Positions 8,318 to 17,114 of a stretch of 64,000 bases of DNA are shown here, in pieces (the first letter of the stretch is position 1; every line of letters starts with the position of its first letter). The stretch is from Chryseosolibacter sp044507775 (GTDB taxonomy: Bacteria > Bacteroidota > Bacteroidia > Cytophagales > Cyclobacteriaceae). The DNA is taken from assembly GCA_044507775.1 (NCBI GenBank), contig JBIQIY010000014.1:1-64000 (forward strand). Direction: 5' to 3'. Both the position numbers and the translations under genes were made by a program. The notes below the pieces were generated by a model. The model did not search any database. It was not told where the DNA came from and worked only from the letters and a program-made list of their open reading frames with translations.

Positions 8318-9688
8318 GTGACCCAGGAAGGCGGTAAAATTTTGATGATTGATGACGATGAAGATGTGCTTCTCGCGGCCAAAATGTTGCTCAAGAAGCA
8401 AAGCCATCACGTAATCATCGAGAAGAATCCCAACAAAATTCCATTTCTGCTCAACAACGACACCTATGATGTGATCTTGCTTGATATGAACTTCAGCAAG
8501 GACATCACAAGTGGAAAGGAGGGCTTCTACTGGCTCGGGCAGATCCTGGAAAAAGATCCTAACGCGGTGGTTATCCTCATTACAGCGTTCGGCGATGTGG
8601 AGATGGCAGTGAAGGCATTGAAGCAGGGAGCCACGGATTTTATTTTGAAGCCGTGGCAGAATGAGAAACTTGTTGCGACAATCTCGACCGCCATCCGGCT
8701 GAAGAAGAGCTACAACCAGGTGGACAAGCTCCGCAAGGCCAAGGAAATGCTGGAAGAGCAGATCAGTAAACCATTTGGCGAGATCATCGGCCAGAGCCCA
8801 GCTATCAAGGAGGTCTTCGCTATGATCAACAAGGTAGCGAAGACGGATGCCAACGTCCTGATCCTGGGAGAAAATGGCACGGGCAAAGAGTTGATCGCGC
8901 GGGCCATTCACCAGCGGTCGTTGCGCAAGGACAACAGCTTTGTTTCCGTGGACATGGGCGCCATCACAGAGACGCTTTTTGAAAGCGAGTTGTTCGGACA
9001 TAAGAAGGGCGCCTTTACGGATGCGCGCGAAGACCGGCCCGGCCGATTTGAACTCGCTTCCGGCGGAACCTTGTTTTTGGATGAGATCGGAAACCTCAGC
9101 ATGAGTTTACAGAGCAAACTACTGAGCGCACTGCAGTCGCGGCAGGTCACACGTGTCGGATCAAACCAACCCGTGGCGGTGGACATTCGTCTTATCTGTG
9201 CCACCAACATGCCGCTTCCGAAGATGGTGCAAGAAGGCACTTTTCGCCAGGACCTGCTCTACCGGATCAATACCGTAGAGATACAGGTCCCACCGTTAGG
9301 TGACCGCGTGGAAGATATCCCGTTGCTGGCAGATCACTACCTGAATCATTATGCAAAGAAGTATCACAAGGCGGTGACGACCATCGCACCGGAAGCGATG
9401 GATAAACTCAAGCGCTATGCATGGCCGGGAAACATCCGTGAGCTTCAGCATGCCATTGAGCGCGCAGTGATCATGACTGACTCGTCTTCCCTGCAGGAAA
9501 CAGATTTCCTGTTCAGCCGATCGCTCACCAGTTCGACTCCGTCCAACACCCTCAACCTGGATGAAGTCGAAAAGGCCGCCATCGCAAAAGCGCTGCAGAT
9601 GCATGCCGGCAACATTTCCAAGGCTGCCGACGAGCTGGGTTTAACCCGGGCATCGCTTTACCGCAGGATGGAAAAATATGGGCTTTAA
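8318..9688 (+). CDS. Sigma54-dependent response regulator (NtrC family)
   Basis: A 456-residue transcription activator. The receiver domain (~1-125) has the acidic pocket IDDDED and phospho-acceptor Asp56 in VILLDMNF, with the conserved Lys in ILKPWQ near 111. The AAA+ domain has Walker A GENGTGKE at 184-191, the sigma54-contact loop GAFTDA at 231-236 and Walker B GGTLFLDEIG. A Fis-type HTH closes the protein (NISKAADELGLTRASLYRR). The loop is GAFTDA instead of the canonical GAFTGA. The start is GTG. Its 3' end overlaps the kinase gene by 11 bp. Confidence 0.93.
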   Translation: MTQEGGKILMIDDDEDVLLAAKMLLKKQSHHVIIEKNPNKIPFLLNNDTYDVILLDMNFSKDITSGKEGFYWLGQILEKDPNAVVILITAFGDVEMAVKALKQGATDFILKPWQNEKLVATISTAIRLKKSYNQVDKLRKAKEMLEEQISKPFGEIIGQSPAIKEVFAMINKVAKTDANVLILGENGTGKELIARAIHQRSLRKDNSFVSVDMGAITETLFESELFGHKKGAFTDAREDRPGRFELASGGTLFLDEIGNLSMSLQSKLLSALQSRQVTRVGSNQPVAVDIRLICATNMPLPKMVQEGTFRQDLLYRINTVEIQVPPLGDRVEDIPLLADHYLNHYAKKYHKAVTTIAPEAMDKLKRYAWPGNIRELQHAIERAVIMTDSSSLQETDFLFSRSLTSSTPSNTLNLDEVEKAAIAKALQMHAGNISKAADELGLTRASLYRRMEKYGL

Positions 9689-11024
9689 CTGGCGATCTCC
9701 GGTCGTTGCCCGAGTGGCCATGTTGGCCGCAACCCTCTTTCTTTTTTGCTTTTTTTCTTTCTCGCACGATTGGATCTACTCGATCTTTTTTCTGGCCGTC
9801 AGCGCCTACCAGGTAAAGTTGCTGGTGGAATATCTCGACCGGTCGAATGAGAACATCGCCTCATTCCTCGACTCGATCCGATTTGACGATCTCTCATATT
9901 CTTTCAAAACCCAAAGCGATGACCCCATCGTTCAGCGCCTCCACCGCGAGCTGAACGAAGCGATGCAAAAGCTGCGACTCGCCCGGCGCGAAAAAGATTC
10001 TGAATTCCTGTTCTTCAAGAACATCGTCATGCACGTCGGCATCGGACTGATTATTTTCAAGGAAGACGGCAAGATCGAGATATTCAACAGCGCTGCACGC
10101 CGCCTCCTTAAGGTAAATACCGCCGACAACATCGATGATCTCCTGGAGGTGAGCGCGCCACTGGTGTACGTCTTCCGAAAACTTAAGACCGGAGGCCGTG
10201 AACTCTTTCGGCTTCAGATCGGTGATGATATCATTCAGCTGTCTGTCTATGCCATCGAGCTCACTTTGCGGGGAGAGAACGTCAAGCTGGTATCCCTGCA
10301 GAACATCCAGAGTGAACTGGAAGAAAAAGAAATGGAGGCCTGGCAGAATCTCGTGCGCGTGCTCACGCATGAGATCATGAACTCCGTGACACCAATCTCT
10401 TCCCTGGCCGGCATTGTGGAAGAGGAGCTTCAGCAGCACATGGCTTCTCAACAAACAGCACCGCTGACGCAGGAGCAACTCCAGGACATTCATCTCTCCC
10501 TGCAGACGATCAGCAAGCGGAGCGAGGGTCTCATTCATTTCGTAAAGGAATTCCGTAGTCTCACCAGCATTCCAAAGCCCAAGCTTGCCGTCATCGCAGT
10601 GAAGCCATTGCTCGAGGAACTGTGCCTGCTTCACCGAAAAGAACTCACCGAAAAAAATATACAGCTGGAGATCTCCGTGTACCCGGATGACCTTACCCTT
10701 TCCGGCGACAAGAACATGATCGAGCAGGTACTCATCAACCTGATGAAGAACGCCATGCAGTCATTCGAAGACCAGGAGAACAGACAGATCACGCTGAAGG
10801 CCTACCTGACGGAAAAATCCCGTCCCGTCATTTCCGTCCGCGACAACGGTACCGGTATTGACTCCGAGGCATTGGAAAAGATCTTTATACCATTTTATAC
10901 CACGAAGAAAACAGGCTCGGGTATTGGTCTCAGCCTCTCCAGGCAGATCATGCGACAGCACCAGGGCACGCTCACGGTCAAGTCGACAACAGGGAAGGGC
11001 ACGGAGTTCCTCATGCGGTTCTGA
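9678..11024 (+). CDS. Sensor histidine kinase (NtrY-like)
   Basis: Partner kinase of the sigma54 regulator whose gene it overlaps by 11 bp. The 448-residue protein has two adjacent transmembrane helices (~10-29 and ~32-50) with almost no periplasmic loop, so the signal is probably sensed in the membrane or cytoplasm. A PAS-like domain follows (~110-210; IGLIIFKEDGKIEIFN). The phospho-acceptor is His231 in LTHEIMNSV. The ATPase domain has the N box (NLMKNAMQS), G1 (DNGTGI) and G2 (GSGIGLSL). The stimulus is unknown. Confidence 0.92.
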   Translation: MGFNWRSPVVARVAMLAATLFLFCFFSFSHDWIYSIFFLAVSAYQVKLLVEYLDRSNENIASFLDSIRFDDLSYSFKTQSDDPIVQRLHRELNEAMQKLRLARREKDSEFLFFKNIVMHVGIGLIIFKEDGKIEIFNSAARRLLKVNTADNIDDLLEVSAPLVYVFRKLKTGGRELFRLQIGDDIIQLSVYAIELTLRGENVKLVSLQNIQSELEEKEMEAWQNLVRVLTHEIMNSVTPISSLAGIVEEELQQHMASQQTAPLTQEQLQDIHLSLQTISKRSEGLIHFVKEFRSLTSIPKPKLAVIAVKPLLEELCLLHRKELTEKNIQLEISVYPDDLTLSGDKNMIEQVLINLMKNAMQSFEDQENRQITLKAYLTEKSRPVISVRDNGTGIDSEALEKIFIPFYTTKKTGSGIGLSLSRQIMRQHQGTLTVKSTTGKGTEFLMRF

Positions 11025-11034
11025 TCCTGGTGTT

Positions 11035-11433
11035 CTATCTCCAGGCTACCGTCTCGCAATAATCCGAGACCGAGTGGTCATACAGGTCTTTCACTCTATA
11101 AGAGAGGTTCAACTCGCCGCGGTACAACGTTCCGGTTCCTTCGATCTCATAGCCATCGACCACCTGGTAGGGAATTCGGAGATCATCGAAGCTGACGATG
11201 GCGTATACGCGAATGTCAACTGAATAGAAGTTATTGAGGTAGATCTCCCGCTCATGGGGAGAGTTTGTTATCCGCATTTCGTAATACGTGTAATCGCCGT
11301 AGGTTTTGCTGTATTCCTCCACATCGTAATAGCCCGTGAATTTATCACGGTGATCATAACGCGGTTCTACATCATAGAACGTACATGAACTTGCCAACAC
11401 GATCAATCCGGTGAATAGAATGAGCTTTTTCAT
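11035..11433 (-). CDS. Small putative lipoprotein
   Basis: About 132 residues from the ATG at 11433 (MKKLILF); an in-frame ATG lies 12 bp further up. The signal ends in LASSC, a good lipobox, with lipidated Cys near residue 17. The mature part is Tyr- and Asp-rich and predicted beta-rich. I do not recognise a family. It is convergent with the kinase gene, only 10 bp from its stop. Confidence 0.7.
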   Translation of the reverse strand: MKKLILFTGLIVLASSCTFYDVEPRYDHRDKFTGYYDVEEYSKTYGDYTYYEMRITNSPHEREIYLNNFYSVDIRVYAIVSFDDLRIPYQVVDGYEIEGTGTLYRGELNLSYRVKDLYDHSVSDYCETVAWR

Positions 11434-11513
11434 AACAGTCAACATTTATTAACACCCGATTGCAACTTTGAGGCCAAACTCAGCACCCCCCTGTGCCCGC
11501 ACCCAAACCCTCC

Positions 11514-11592
11514 CAGCGAAGCTGCACTCGGCGAAGCCGACAAACCCGGCGAAGCCGAAAGACCCGGCGAAGCCGAAGACCCGGCGAAGCCG
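11514..11592. repeat. Array of five GAA-loop mini-hairpins
   Basis: Four copies of CGGCGAAGCCG start at 11529, 11547, 11565 and 11582 (spacing 18, 18, 17 bp). A diverged copy CAGCGAAGCTG starts at 11514. Each is a 4-bp stem with a GAA loop. The diverged copy changed both arms so that pairing is kept. Confidence 0.85.
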
Positions 11593-11610
11593 GAATTACA
11601 AACGTGTATC

Positions 11611-11689
11611 CCTTAGTGTCTTCGTGCCTTAGTGCCTTAGTGCCTCCGTGTTCTTCGTGTTCTTCGTGCTCTCCGTGTTCTTCGTGGCT
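11611..11689. repeat. Tandem array with period switching from 8 to 9 bp
   Basis: GTG words start at 11616, 11624, 11632, 11640 and 11648 (8-bp steps), then 11657, 11666, 11675 and 11684 (9-bp steps). The 8-bp units are of the type GTGCCTTA and the 9-bp units GTGTTCTTC. A two-unit relative lies at 3858-3879. The array abuts the dcw terminator. Confidence 0.85.
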
Positions 11690-11719
11690 AAAAAAAAAAC
11701 CTCGCGAAACGCGAGGTTT
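11690..11719 (-). terminator. Intrinsic terminator of the dcw cluster
   Basis: CCTCGCG (11700-11706), loop AAA, CGCGAGG (11710-11716), with a run of A on the left (11690-11699). On the minus strand this is a perfect GC-rich hairpin followed by about ten T. It lies ~150 bp after the ftsZ stop and closes the whole mraZ-ftsZ transcription unit. Confidence 0.85.
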
Positions 11720-11867
11720 AGACTAAAAAATAATGCTGTACGAGTCCTCCCCGTCCGGCAGGGTACGAGCATCTTTTTCAAAAACATTCCGGCACCGGCA
11801 AAAAATATTTACAACCAACAACCACTACGAATGGAGTAAATGACCAGTCGTGCCGGAAATGTTATCT

Positions 11868-13421
11868 TCAATCCACGTTGTCGTGCAGGAACTTGTTGTT
11901 CCCGAGCAACGTGTTGTCATCATTCAGATTGTACTTCGAGATATAAGGTTCAGATGAATGAGGCACATCGTTCATCTTGATCCCCCGGCGCAAGTACGCG
12001 GGCAGAGACCATTTTTCATTGAACTCCTCTTTTGTCATCTCGTGCTTGCGAGCCTGTTTCAGTTGCTCTTTGCGTTCCTTCGCCTGCTGCTGCAACCGCT
12101 CGCGTGTATTTCTCAATTCCATCATTCCTTCATCGTTAATAGTCTGATCGCCATACTTCTCCGTCGCCGGGTCAAAATCATCGTCAGTGAGGAGGCCTTC
12201 ATCTCCGTCATCCTCGCTGTTGATATTGTCGATCCTGTTGAACGGCCCGGTGAAGATCAGCTCGCGCTCGTTCGACTTTGAATCATCTTCCTTGTGAGGC
12301 TCAGGTTCCGCATTCCGCATGCGCACCTGCATGTCCGTTGATTCATTAACCGAATTGTCGGCATTCGGATTGAAGAGCCATCCCTGCGACCGGTCGAGCT
12401 CGTGAACCTTTTTGTCGTCTTTTTTCGAGATCGGAAGTTTTACTTCCGCGGGGAATCCCGTCGCAATAACGGTAACACGTATGCGGTCGCCCAGGTCGGG
12501 ATCGACACCGTGGCCGAAGATCATCTCGCCTTCGTCGCCCGCCTGATCCTGGATGTATTCGGTAATTTCGGTGAGCTCGTCCATCTGCAGTTCCGCTTCG
12601 ACACCTGATATAATGGAAAGCAGTATTTTCTTCGCGCCCATAATGTCGCGGTTGTCGAGCAACGGTGAAGACAATGCTCCTTCCGCCGCCTTGCGCGCGC
12701 GCGCGTCGCCTCTTGTCTCGGCCGATCCCATGACGGCCGCACCTGCGTTCAGCATAACAGTGCGCACATCCTGGAAGTCGACGTTGACATATCCCGCCAG
12801 GGTGATGATTTCAGCGATGCTCTTTGCCGCCGTTGTTAAAATATTATCTGCTTGCGCGAATGCCTGCCCAATGGACAGGTTGCCGTAGATCTCGCGTAAT
12901 TTGTCGTTCAGGATGACGAGGACCGTATCACAGGTCTTGCGAAGTTCTTCAATTCCGATTTCCGCCTGTGCGGCTTTCTTCTTTCCCTCAAAGGAGAAGG
13001 GCGCCGTCACAATGCCTACTGTGAGAATATCCATGTCCCTGGCGATCTTCGCGATCACGGGCGCCGCGCCCGTACCCGTACCGCCACCCATCCCGGAAGT
13101 GATGAACACCATCTTGGCGCCCGTCAGCGTTTCGCGGATCTGGTCCTTGCTCTCCAGCGCCGCGTTCTTTCCGACCTCCGGGTTGGCGCCGCAGCCCAAA
13201 CCTTCCGTGAGGTTTGCGCCGATCTGAAGCTTATTCGGGACCGGACTGCCATTCAAAGCCTGGTTATCCGTGTTGCAGACAACAAACTCAACATCTTTGA
13301 TGCCTTGTTTGTACATGTGGTTCACCGCGTTGCTTCCTCCCCCGCCGACGCCGATCACTTTGATAATGGATCGCTGTCCCTGCTTGGGGATCTCAAACTT
13401 GTAGGATCCTGTTTCAAACAT
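11868..13421 (-). CDS. ftsZ: Cell division protein FtsZ
   Basis: Tubulin-like GTPase that forms the Z ring. The 517-residue protein has the GTP-binding GGGGSNAV at ~27-34, the tubulin signature GGGTGTG at 112-118 and the catalytic T7 loop NVDFQDV at 213-219. The globular part ends near 320. A long charged linker follows, with a Gln/Lys/Arg-rich stretch near 440-460. The conserved C-terminal peptide appears as PAYLRR at 474-479 but is followed by 38 further residues rather than ending the protein. It is the last gene of the dcw cluster, 26 bp downstream of ftsA, and longer than the ~380-residue E. coli protein because of the linker and tail. Confidence 0.97.
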   Translation of the reverse strand: MFETGSYKFEIPKQGQRSIIKVIGVGGGGSNAVNHMYKQGIKDVEFVVCNTDNQALNGSPVPNKLQIGANLTEGLGCGANPEVGKNAALESKDQIRETLTGAKMVFITSGMGGGTGTGAAPVIAKIARDMDILTVGIVTAPFSFEGKKKAAQAEIGIEELRKTCDTVLVILNDKLREIYGNLSIGQAFAQADNILTTAAKSIAEIITLAGYVNVDFQDVRTVMLNAGAAVMGSAETRGDARARKAAEGALSSPLLDNRDIMGAKKILLSIISGVEAELQMDELTEITEYIQDQAGDEGEMIFGHGVDPDLGDRIRVTVIATGFPAEVKLPISKKDDKKVHELDRSQGWLFNPNADNSVNESTDMQVRMRNAEPEPHKEDDSKSNERELIFTGPFNRIDNINSEDDGDEGLLTDDDFDPATEKYGDQTINDEGMMELRNTRERLQQQAKERKEQLKQARKHEMTKEEFNEKWSLPAYLRRGIKMNDVPHSSEPYISKYNLNDDNTLLGNNKFLHDNVD

Positions 13422-13447
13422 ATTGATGTAATTAGTGGTTGTAATTC

Positions 13448-14752
13448 TCAGTACTCGTTCTTACCGTCCAGATCATCAATCAACAAACTTTTTGTTTTGT
13501 TTAGGATGTCGTTGAAGAAATTCCGGGAGGCAAGGGGCTTCTTCACGCGTGCGTTCTTGATCACCTCTCTTGCTTCCTTGTATCGGTCTGCCCTCTCATC
13601 AAGGGAACGATAGCCTGCCAGTACAAGGCCTACCGCCGTTGCATACATCGGACTTTTTACGACCTCCACCCGGCTCTTGCCCAGATGTTCATTCGGATAG
13701 CCGATGCGCGTATCCATGCCGGTCATGTATTCTACGAGTTGTTTCAGACTGCTCAACTGCGCACCACCGCCGGTGATCACAATTCCGCCAGCCAGCCTGT
13801 TCTCAAACCCGGAGCTGATGATCTCCGAGTGCGCCATCTCGATGATCTCCTCCATCCGCGCCTGGATGATGTTCGAAAGATTTTTGACGGAGATCTCTTT
13901 CGCCGCACGGTTGCGTATTCCAGGAATGGAAACAATCTCATTCGGACTTGCTTCTTCCGCAATGGCTTTTCCAAAACGCGTCTTCAGCTGCTCCGCCTGC
14001 TGCGGAAGAACCATCAATCCCTGTTTGATATCATTCGTGACGATATTTCCTCCAAAGGGTATCACGGCTGTGTGCCGAATGATGTTGTCGTAAAAGATCG
14101 CGATATCGGTCGTGCCACCGCCGATGTCGATGAGACAAACGCCTGCTTCTTTTTCTTCATCGCTCAACACGGCCAGGCTGGACGCAAGAGGTTCCAGGAT
14201 GAGGTCTTCGATGTCCAAACCTCCCCGGCGCACGCACTTGTTTACGTTGTTGATCGCGTTGGTCTGAGCCGTGATGATATGGAAGTCCGCCTCAAGCCTC
14301 ACGCCGGACATCCCGACAGGCTCCTTGATGCCTTCCTCATAGTCGACCATGTAGTCCTGGGGCATAACATGAATGATCTGGCTTCCCGGGGGAACGACCA
14401 TGCGATACATGTCCTGCGTGAGACGTTCCACATCGTCGATCGTGATCTCTTCTTCCTGCGCGGTACGCGTGATTCCCCCGTGCTGGATGAAGCTGCGGAT
14501 GTGCTGCCCCGCGATACCGACGTTGACGACTCCGATGTCGATACCCGACTGGTCGCCGGCTTCCCGGATCGCCTTCTCGATCGCATGCACGGTTTTGTCA
14601 ATATTGAAAACGATACCCTTCACCACCCCCTCCGACTCCGCCTTTCCCATCCCGAGTACCTCGAGTTTGCCAAACTCATTCTTGCGGCCAACGATAACAC
14701 ATATCTTCGTTGTGCCTATGTCGAGACCGACTATGATTTTTTCCTGTTCCAT
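13448..14752 (-). CDS. ftsA: Cell division protein FtsA
   Basis: Actin-like ATPase that tethers FtsZ filaments to the inner membrane and recruits later division proteins. In the 434 residues the phosphate-1 motif GLDIGTTKICV lies at the N-terminus, followed by the SHS2/1C subdomain, then IDIGGGTTDIAIF near 203 and the adenosine motif GGIVITGGGAQL near 335. The C-terminus carries the expected amphipathic membrane-targeting helix (FFNDILNKTKSLL). It sits between ftsQ and ftsZ; the 167-bp gap to ftsQ is filled with heptad repeats. Confidence 0.96.
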   Translation of the reverse strand: MEQEKIIVGLDIGTTKICVIVGRKNEFGKLEVLGMGKAESEGVVKGIVFNIDKTVHAIEKAIREAGDQSGIDIGVVNVGIAGQHIRSFIQHGGITRTAQEEEITIDDVERLTQDMYRMVVPPGSQIIHVMPQDYMVDYEEGIKEPVGMSGVRLEADFHIITAQTNAINNVNKCVRRGGLDIEDLILEPLASSLAVLSDEEKEAGVCLIDIGGGTTDIAIFYDNIIRHTAVIPFGGNIVTNDIKQGLMVLPQQAEQLKTRFGKAIAEEASPNEIVSIPGIRNRAAKEISVKNLSNIIQARMEEIIEMAHSEIISSGFENRLAGGIVITGGGAQLSSLKQLVEYMTGMDTRIGYPNEHLGKSRVEVVKSPMYATAVGLVLAGYRSLDERADRYKEAREVIKNARVKKPLASRNFFNDILNKTKSLLIDDLDGKNEY

Positions 14753-14782
14753 GGTTATTGTATTTCGTGGTTGTTACAGTTC

Positions 14783-14907
14783 TTGGTTACTGGTTGCTGG
14801 TTACTGGTTACTGGTGTACATGTTTCGTTAATCCTATCTTGTCCCTTGTCAGTCGGCTTTTTACTTTCTACTTTCTACTTTTTGCTTTCTGCTTTCCGCT
14901 TTCTGCT
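14783..14907. repeat. Two heptad arrays between ftsQ and ftsA
   Basis: From 14783 to about 14816, GGTTACT/GGTTGCT units repeat with a 7-bp period. From about 14857 to 14907, TTTCTAC/TTTCTGC/TTTCCGC units repeat with the same period but unrelated sequence. The second array ends 12 bp from the ftsQ stop codon. Both lie inside the dcw transcription unit and account for most of the only large gap between ftsQ and ftsA. Confidence 0.85.
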
Positions 14908-14919
14908 ATTAACCAGAAA

Positions 14920-15684
14920 CTACTCCGCAACCACCTGTCCCTCATATTCGACATTAATCCTGTCATACTTATTCCATCCGACACGGGGAAGTACTTCCTT
15001 ATAAAATATTTTCAGTTTTCTGAATTTTGTCTCAAGGCCTTCCGGTGTGCCGAACTCGATGGCCTCATCGCCGACCTGTGAGTAGAGAACTGCCTTTCCC
15101 CGGGAATTGATATCGATCTGAGCGATCTGTGCGTTCCAGAATGAATCCTTGCGGACGGTCTTCAGCATTTCCATCAGCTGTCTGCCTTCGTCCGACGCGC
15201 GGATATTATCCAACTTAAGAAGCCTGGGCATGAATTCACCGCTGACCAGTATGACGCGCGAAGTGAACCGGTTCGAGACTGGCATGATCGTGCCATCCTC
15301 CGCGATATAGGCATCGGGACCTTCCGCCTGGACAATACGCGCGACTGGTCTTCTCAGGGATACATTCACCATCAGGTTACCTTTCAGGTCGCTGAACAAC
15401 TCCGCGTCGGATACGTAGGGACTCTTCCGGATCCGTCCTTCAATTTCGCTGAAGTTCAACTGGCTAAGCTCGGCGCCGCGGAGATTGTCCTTGTCGATCC
15501 GCATAAGCCTCAAAACGTCGTTCTCATCGAGATAATGATTTTCATGAACATTCTCGATGGATATCTCGATTTTACTGACGGCAACTTCCCCTTTCATCCT
15601 CTCAGTAAAGGCGATCATCGCAAACAGCGCAACCAGTACGCCTGCAATCTTCAATTCACGCTTGATGTTGAACTTAAACTTCAT
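14920..15684 (-). CDS. ftsQ: Cell division protein FtsQ
   Basis: Bitopic inner-membrane division protein linking early and late divisome proteins. From the chosen ATG at 15684 it has 254 residues; an upstream in-frame start at 15720 would overlap murC by 47 bp rather than 11 and adds an unlikely leader. A short basic cytoplasmic segment precedes one transmembrane helix (~10-28). A POTRA-like domain (~35-105; ISIENVHENHYLDENDVLRL) and the beta domain follow. Sequence identity in this family is low, so the call rests on domain order and position between murC and ftsA. Confidence 0.88.
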   Translation of the reverse strand: MKFKFNIKRELKIAGVLVALFAMIAFTERMKGEVAVSKIEISIENVHENHYLDENDVLRLMRIDKDNLRGAELSQLNFSEIEGRIRKSPYVSDAELFSDLKGNLMVNVSLRRPVARIVQAEGPDAYIAEDGTIMPVSNRFTSRVILVSGEFMPRLLKLDNIRASDEGRQLMEMLKTVRKDSFWNAQIAQIDINSRGKAVLYSQVGDEAIEFGTPEGLETKFRKLKIFYKEVLPRVGWNKYDRINVEYEGQVVAE

Positions 15685-17068
15685 ACTTCTTTCGCAGCAT
15701 TTTTTCAATCGGTTCCACAAAAGTGTCTATGTCGCCCGCGCCTACCGTCGCCAGCACTTCGATGTCGATCTTTTCAAGTTTTTCCACCAGGTCTTTTTTG
15801 TTGCATCGCATTTTCGAGGGACTCGTAATGTTGCGCAACAGCATGTCGGAGTCTACACCCGCAATCGGAAGTTCCCGCGCCGGATAAATGTCCATCAGCA
15901 GAACCTCGTCGGCAAGACTGAGGCTCTTTGAAAAACCTTCGGCAAAGTCGCGCGTTCGCGAGTAGAGATGCGGTTGAAACACTACCGTAAGTTTCTTCCG
16001 GGGATACATGGACTTCATCGACTTCAGAAACGCTTCGATCTCAGTCGGATGATGAGCGTAGTCATCCACGAAGACCAGTCGCTCGTGGCGAATCACAAAT
16101 TCGAACCTCCGCTTGACTCCGCTGAACGACTCAAGGCCCTTCCTGATCGTGGGAAGGTCCACGCCACAATGCCAGGCGGCGAGCGATGCCGCCACGGCAT
16201 TTTCAATGTTATGAAAACCGGGGACGCCTAGCCTAACGTGTTCGACCTTTCCAAATCCCTGGAGATCGAATTCAAAAAATCCGCCCTTTGCGGTGATGTT
16301 GCCGGCAAAAAATTGTCCCCGGCTCATGCTGTATATATTTTTTTCAACGTGGTTAATACCCTCCGCAAGCTTTTCAGCAATTGACTCATGGATGATCAGG
16401 TACCCACCTTTGTCGATTTGTCGAATGAAGTCTTTAAACGATGTCACGAGGCTCTCGTGATCTCCGTAAATATCGAGGTGATCTGCGTCCGCGGATGTGA
16501 CGATGGCGATCCGGGGGAAAAGTCGCAGGAACGAGCGGTCAAACTCATCCGCTTCCGCGACAGCGATCGTGTCTTTCGATACGTCTCCGTTCATCACCAG
16601 GTTCGACGCATAGTTGGTGGTGATGCCTCCGAGAAAGGCCACCATGCTTTTTTTCGCGGTCTTCAATAGATGGGCGACCATCGATGACGTCGTCGTTTTT
16701 CCGTGCGTGCCGGCTACAGCGATGGTTACATAATCGCGCGAGATCAGCCCCAGCACCTCCGAGCGCTTCATGATCGTAAAACCATTTTCCTTTAGATATG
16801 CGTGCTCACGGTGATCTTTCGGGATCGCCGGGGTGAAGACCACCAGTGTTTTTTCCGGGTTGTCGCGTACGTTCGCCGGGATCGCTTCAACGCGATCCTC
16901 GTAGTGCACTTCCATGCCCTCCTTTTCCAGCGCCGCTGTCAACGTGGTGGCCGTACGGTCATATCCGGCCACATGCAGCCCCTGCCGCAGGAACCACCTC
17001 GCGAGAGCGCTCATGCCGATACCCCCAATGCCGAGGAAATAGATACTATTGTACTTTGCTAATGTCAA
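15674..17068 (-). CDS. murC: UDP-N-acetylmuramate--L-alanine ligase
   Basis: Adds L-alanine to UDP-MurNAc, the first amino-acid step of peptidoglycan precursor synthesis. The 464-residue protein has the UDP-binding loop FLGIGGIGMSALA at ~11-23 and the ATP P-loop AGTHGKTTTSSM near 118-129. The central-domain EADEFDRSFL lies near 172, and the C-terminal domain includes DDYAHHPTEIEA near 325. Length and motifs are typical. It overlaps ftsQ by 11 bp and follows murG after a 91-bp gap containing a REP-like palindrome. Confidence 0.96.
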   Translation of the reverse strand: MTLAKYNSIYFLGIGGIGMSALARWFLRQGLHVAGYDRTATTLTAALEKEGMEVHYEDRVEAIPANVRDNPEKTLVVFTPAIPKDHREHAYLKENGFTIMKRSEVLGLISRDYVTIAVAGTHGKTTTSSMVAHLLKTAKKSMVAFLGGITTNYASNLVMNGDVSKDTIAVAEADEFDRSFLRLFPRIAIVTSADADHLDIYGDHESLVTSFKDFIRQIDKGGYLIIHESIAEKLAEGINHVEKNIYSMSRGQFFAGNITAKGGFFEFDLQGFGKVEHVRLGVPGFHNIENAVAASLAAWHCGVDLPTIRKGLESFSGVKRRFEFVIRHERLVFVDDYAHHPTEIEAFLKSMKSMYPRKKLTVVFQPHLYSRTRDFAEGFSKSLSLADEVLLMDIYPARELPIAGVDSDMLLRNITSPSKMRCNKKDLVEKLEKIDIEVLATVGAGDIDTFVEPIEKMLRKKYEV

Positions 17069-17114
17069 ACTCTATCATTATTTACTCCAAACGCTATTTC
17101 CATTTTCAATCCAT

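Larger units (their letters stand above)
11434..11867. other. Repeat-rich gap between the lipoprotein and ftsZ
   Basis: This gap holds a hairpin-repeat array (11514-11592), a period-8/9 array (11611-11689) and the dcw terminator (11690-11719). From 11720 to 11867, the probable ftsZ 3' flank, I see nothing further. Open frames crossing the arrays encode only repetitive basic or Cys/Ser-rich strings and are not credible genes. Confidence 0.7.

Noticed and set aside
11493..11839. Small plus-strand frames across the hairpin and period-8/9 arrays
   Set aside because: Their products are only repeat translations (Arg/Ser-rich, Cys/Ser-rich) and they cross the dcw terminator.
13685..15004. 439-codon open frame antisense to ftsA
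   Set aside because: It lies opposite a certain ftsA gene, runs through heptad repeats and has no recognisable domain; long antisense frames are expected opposite GC-balanced coding DNA.
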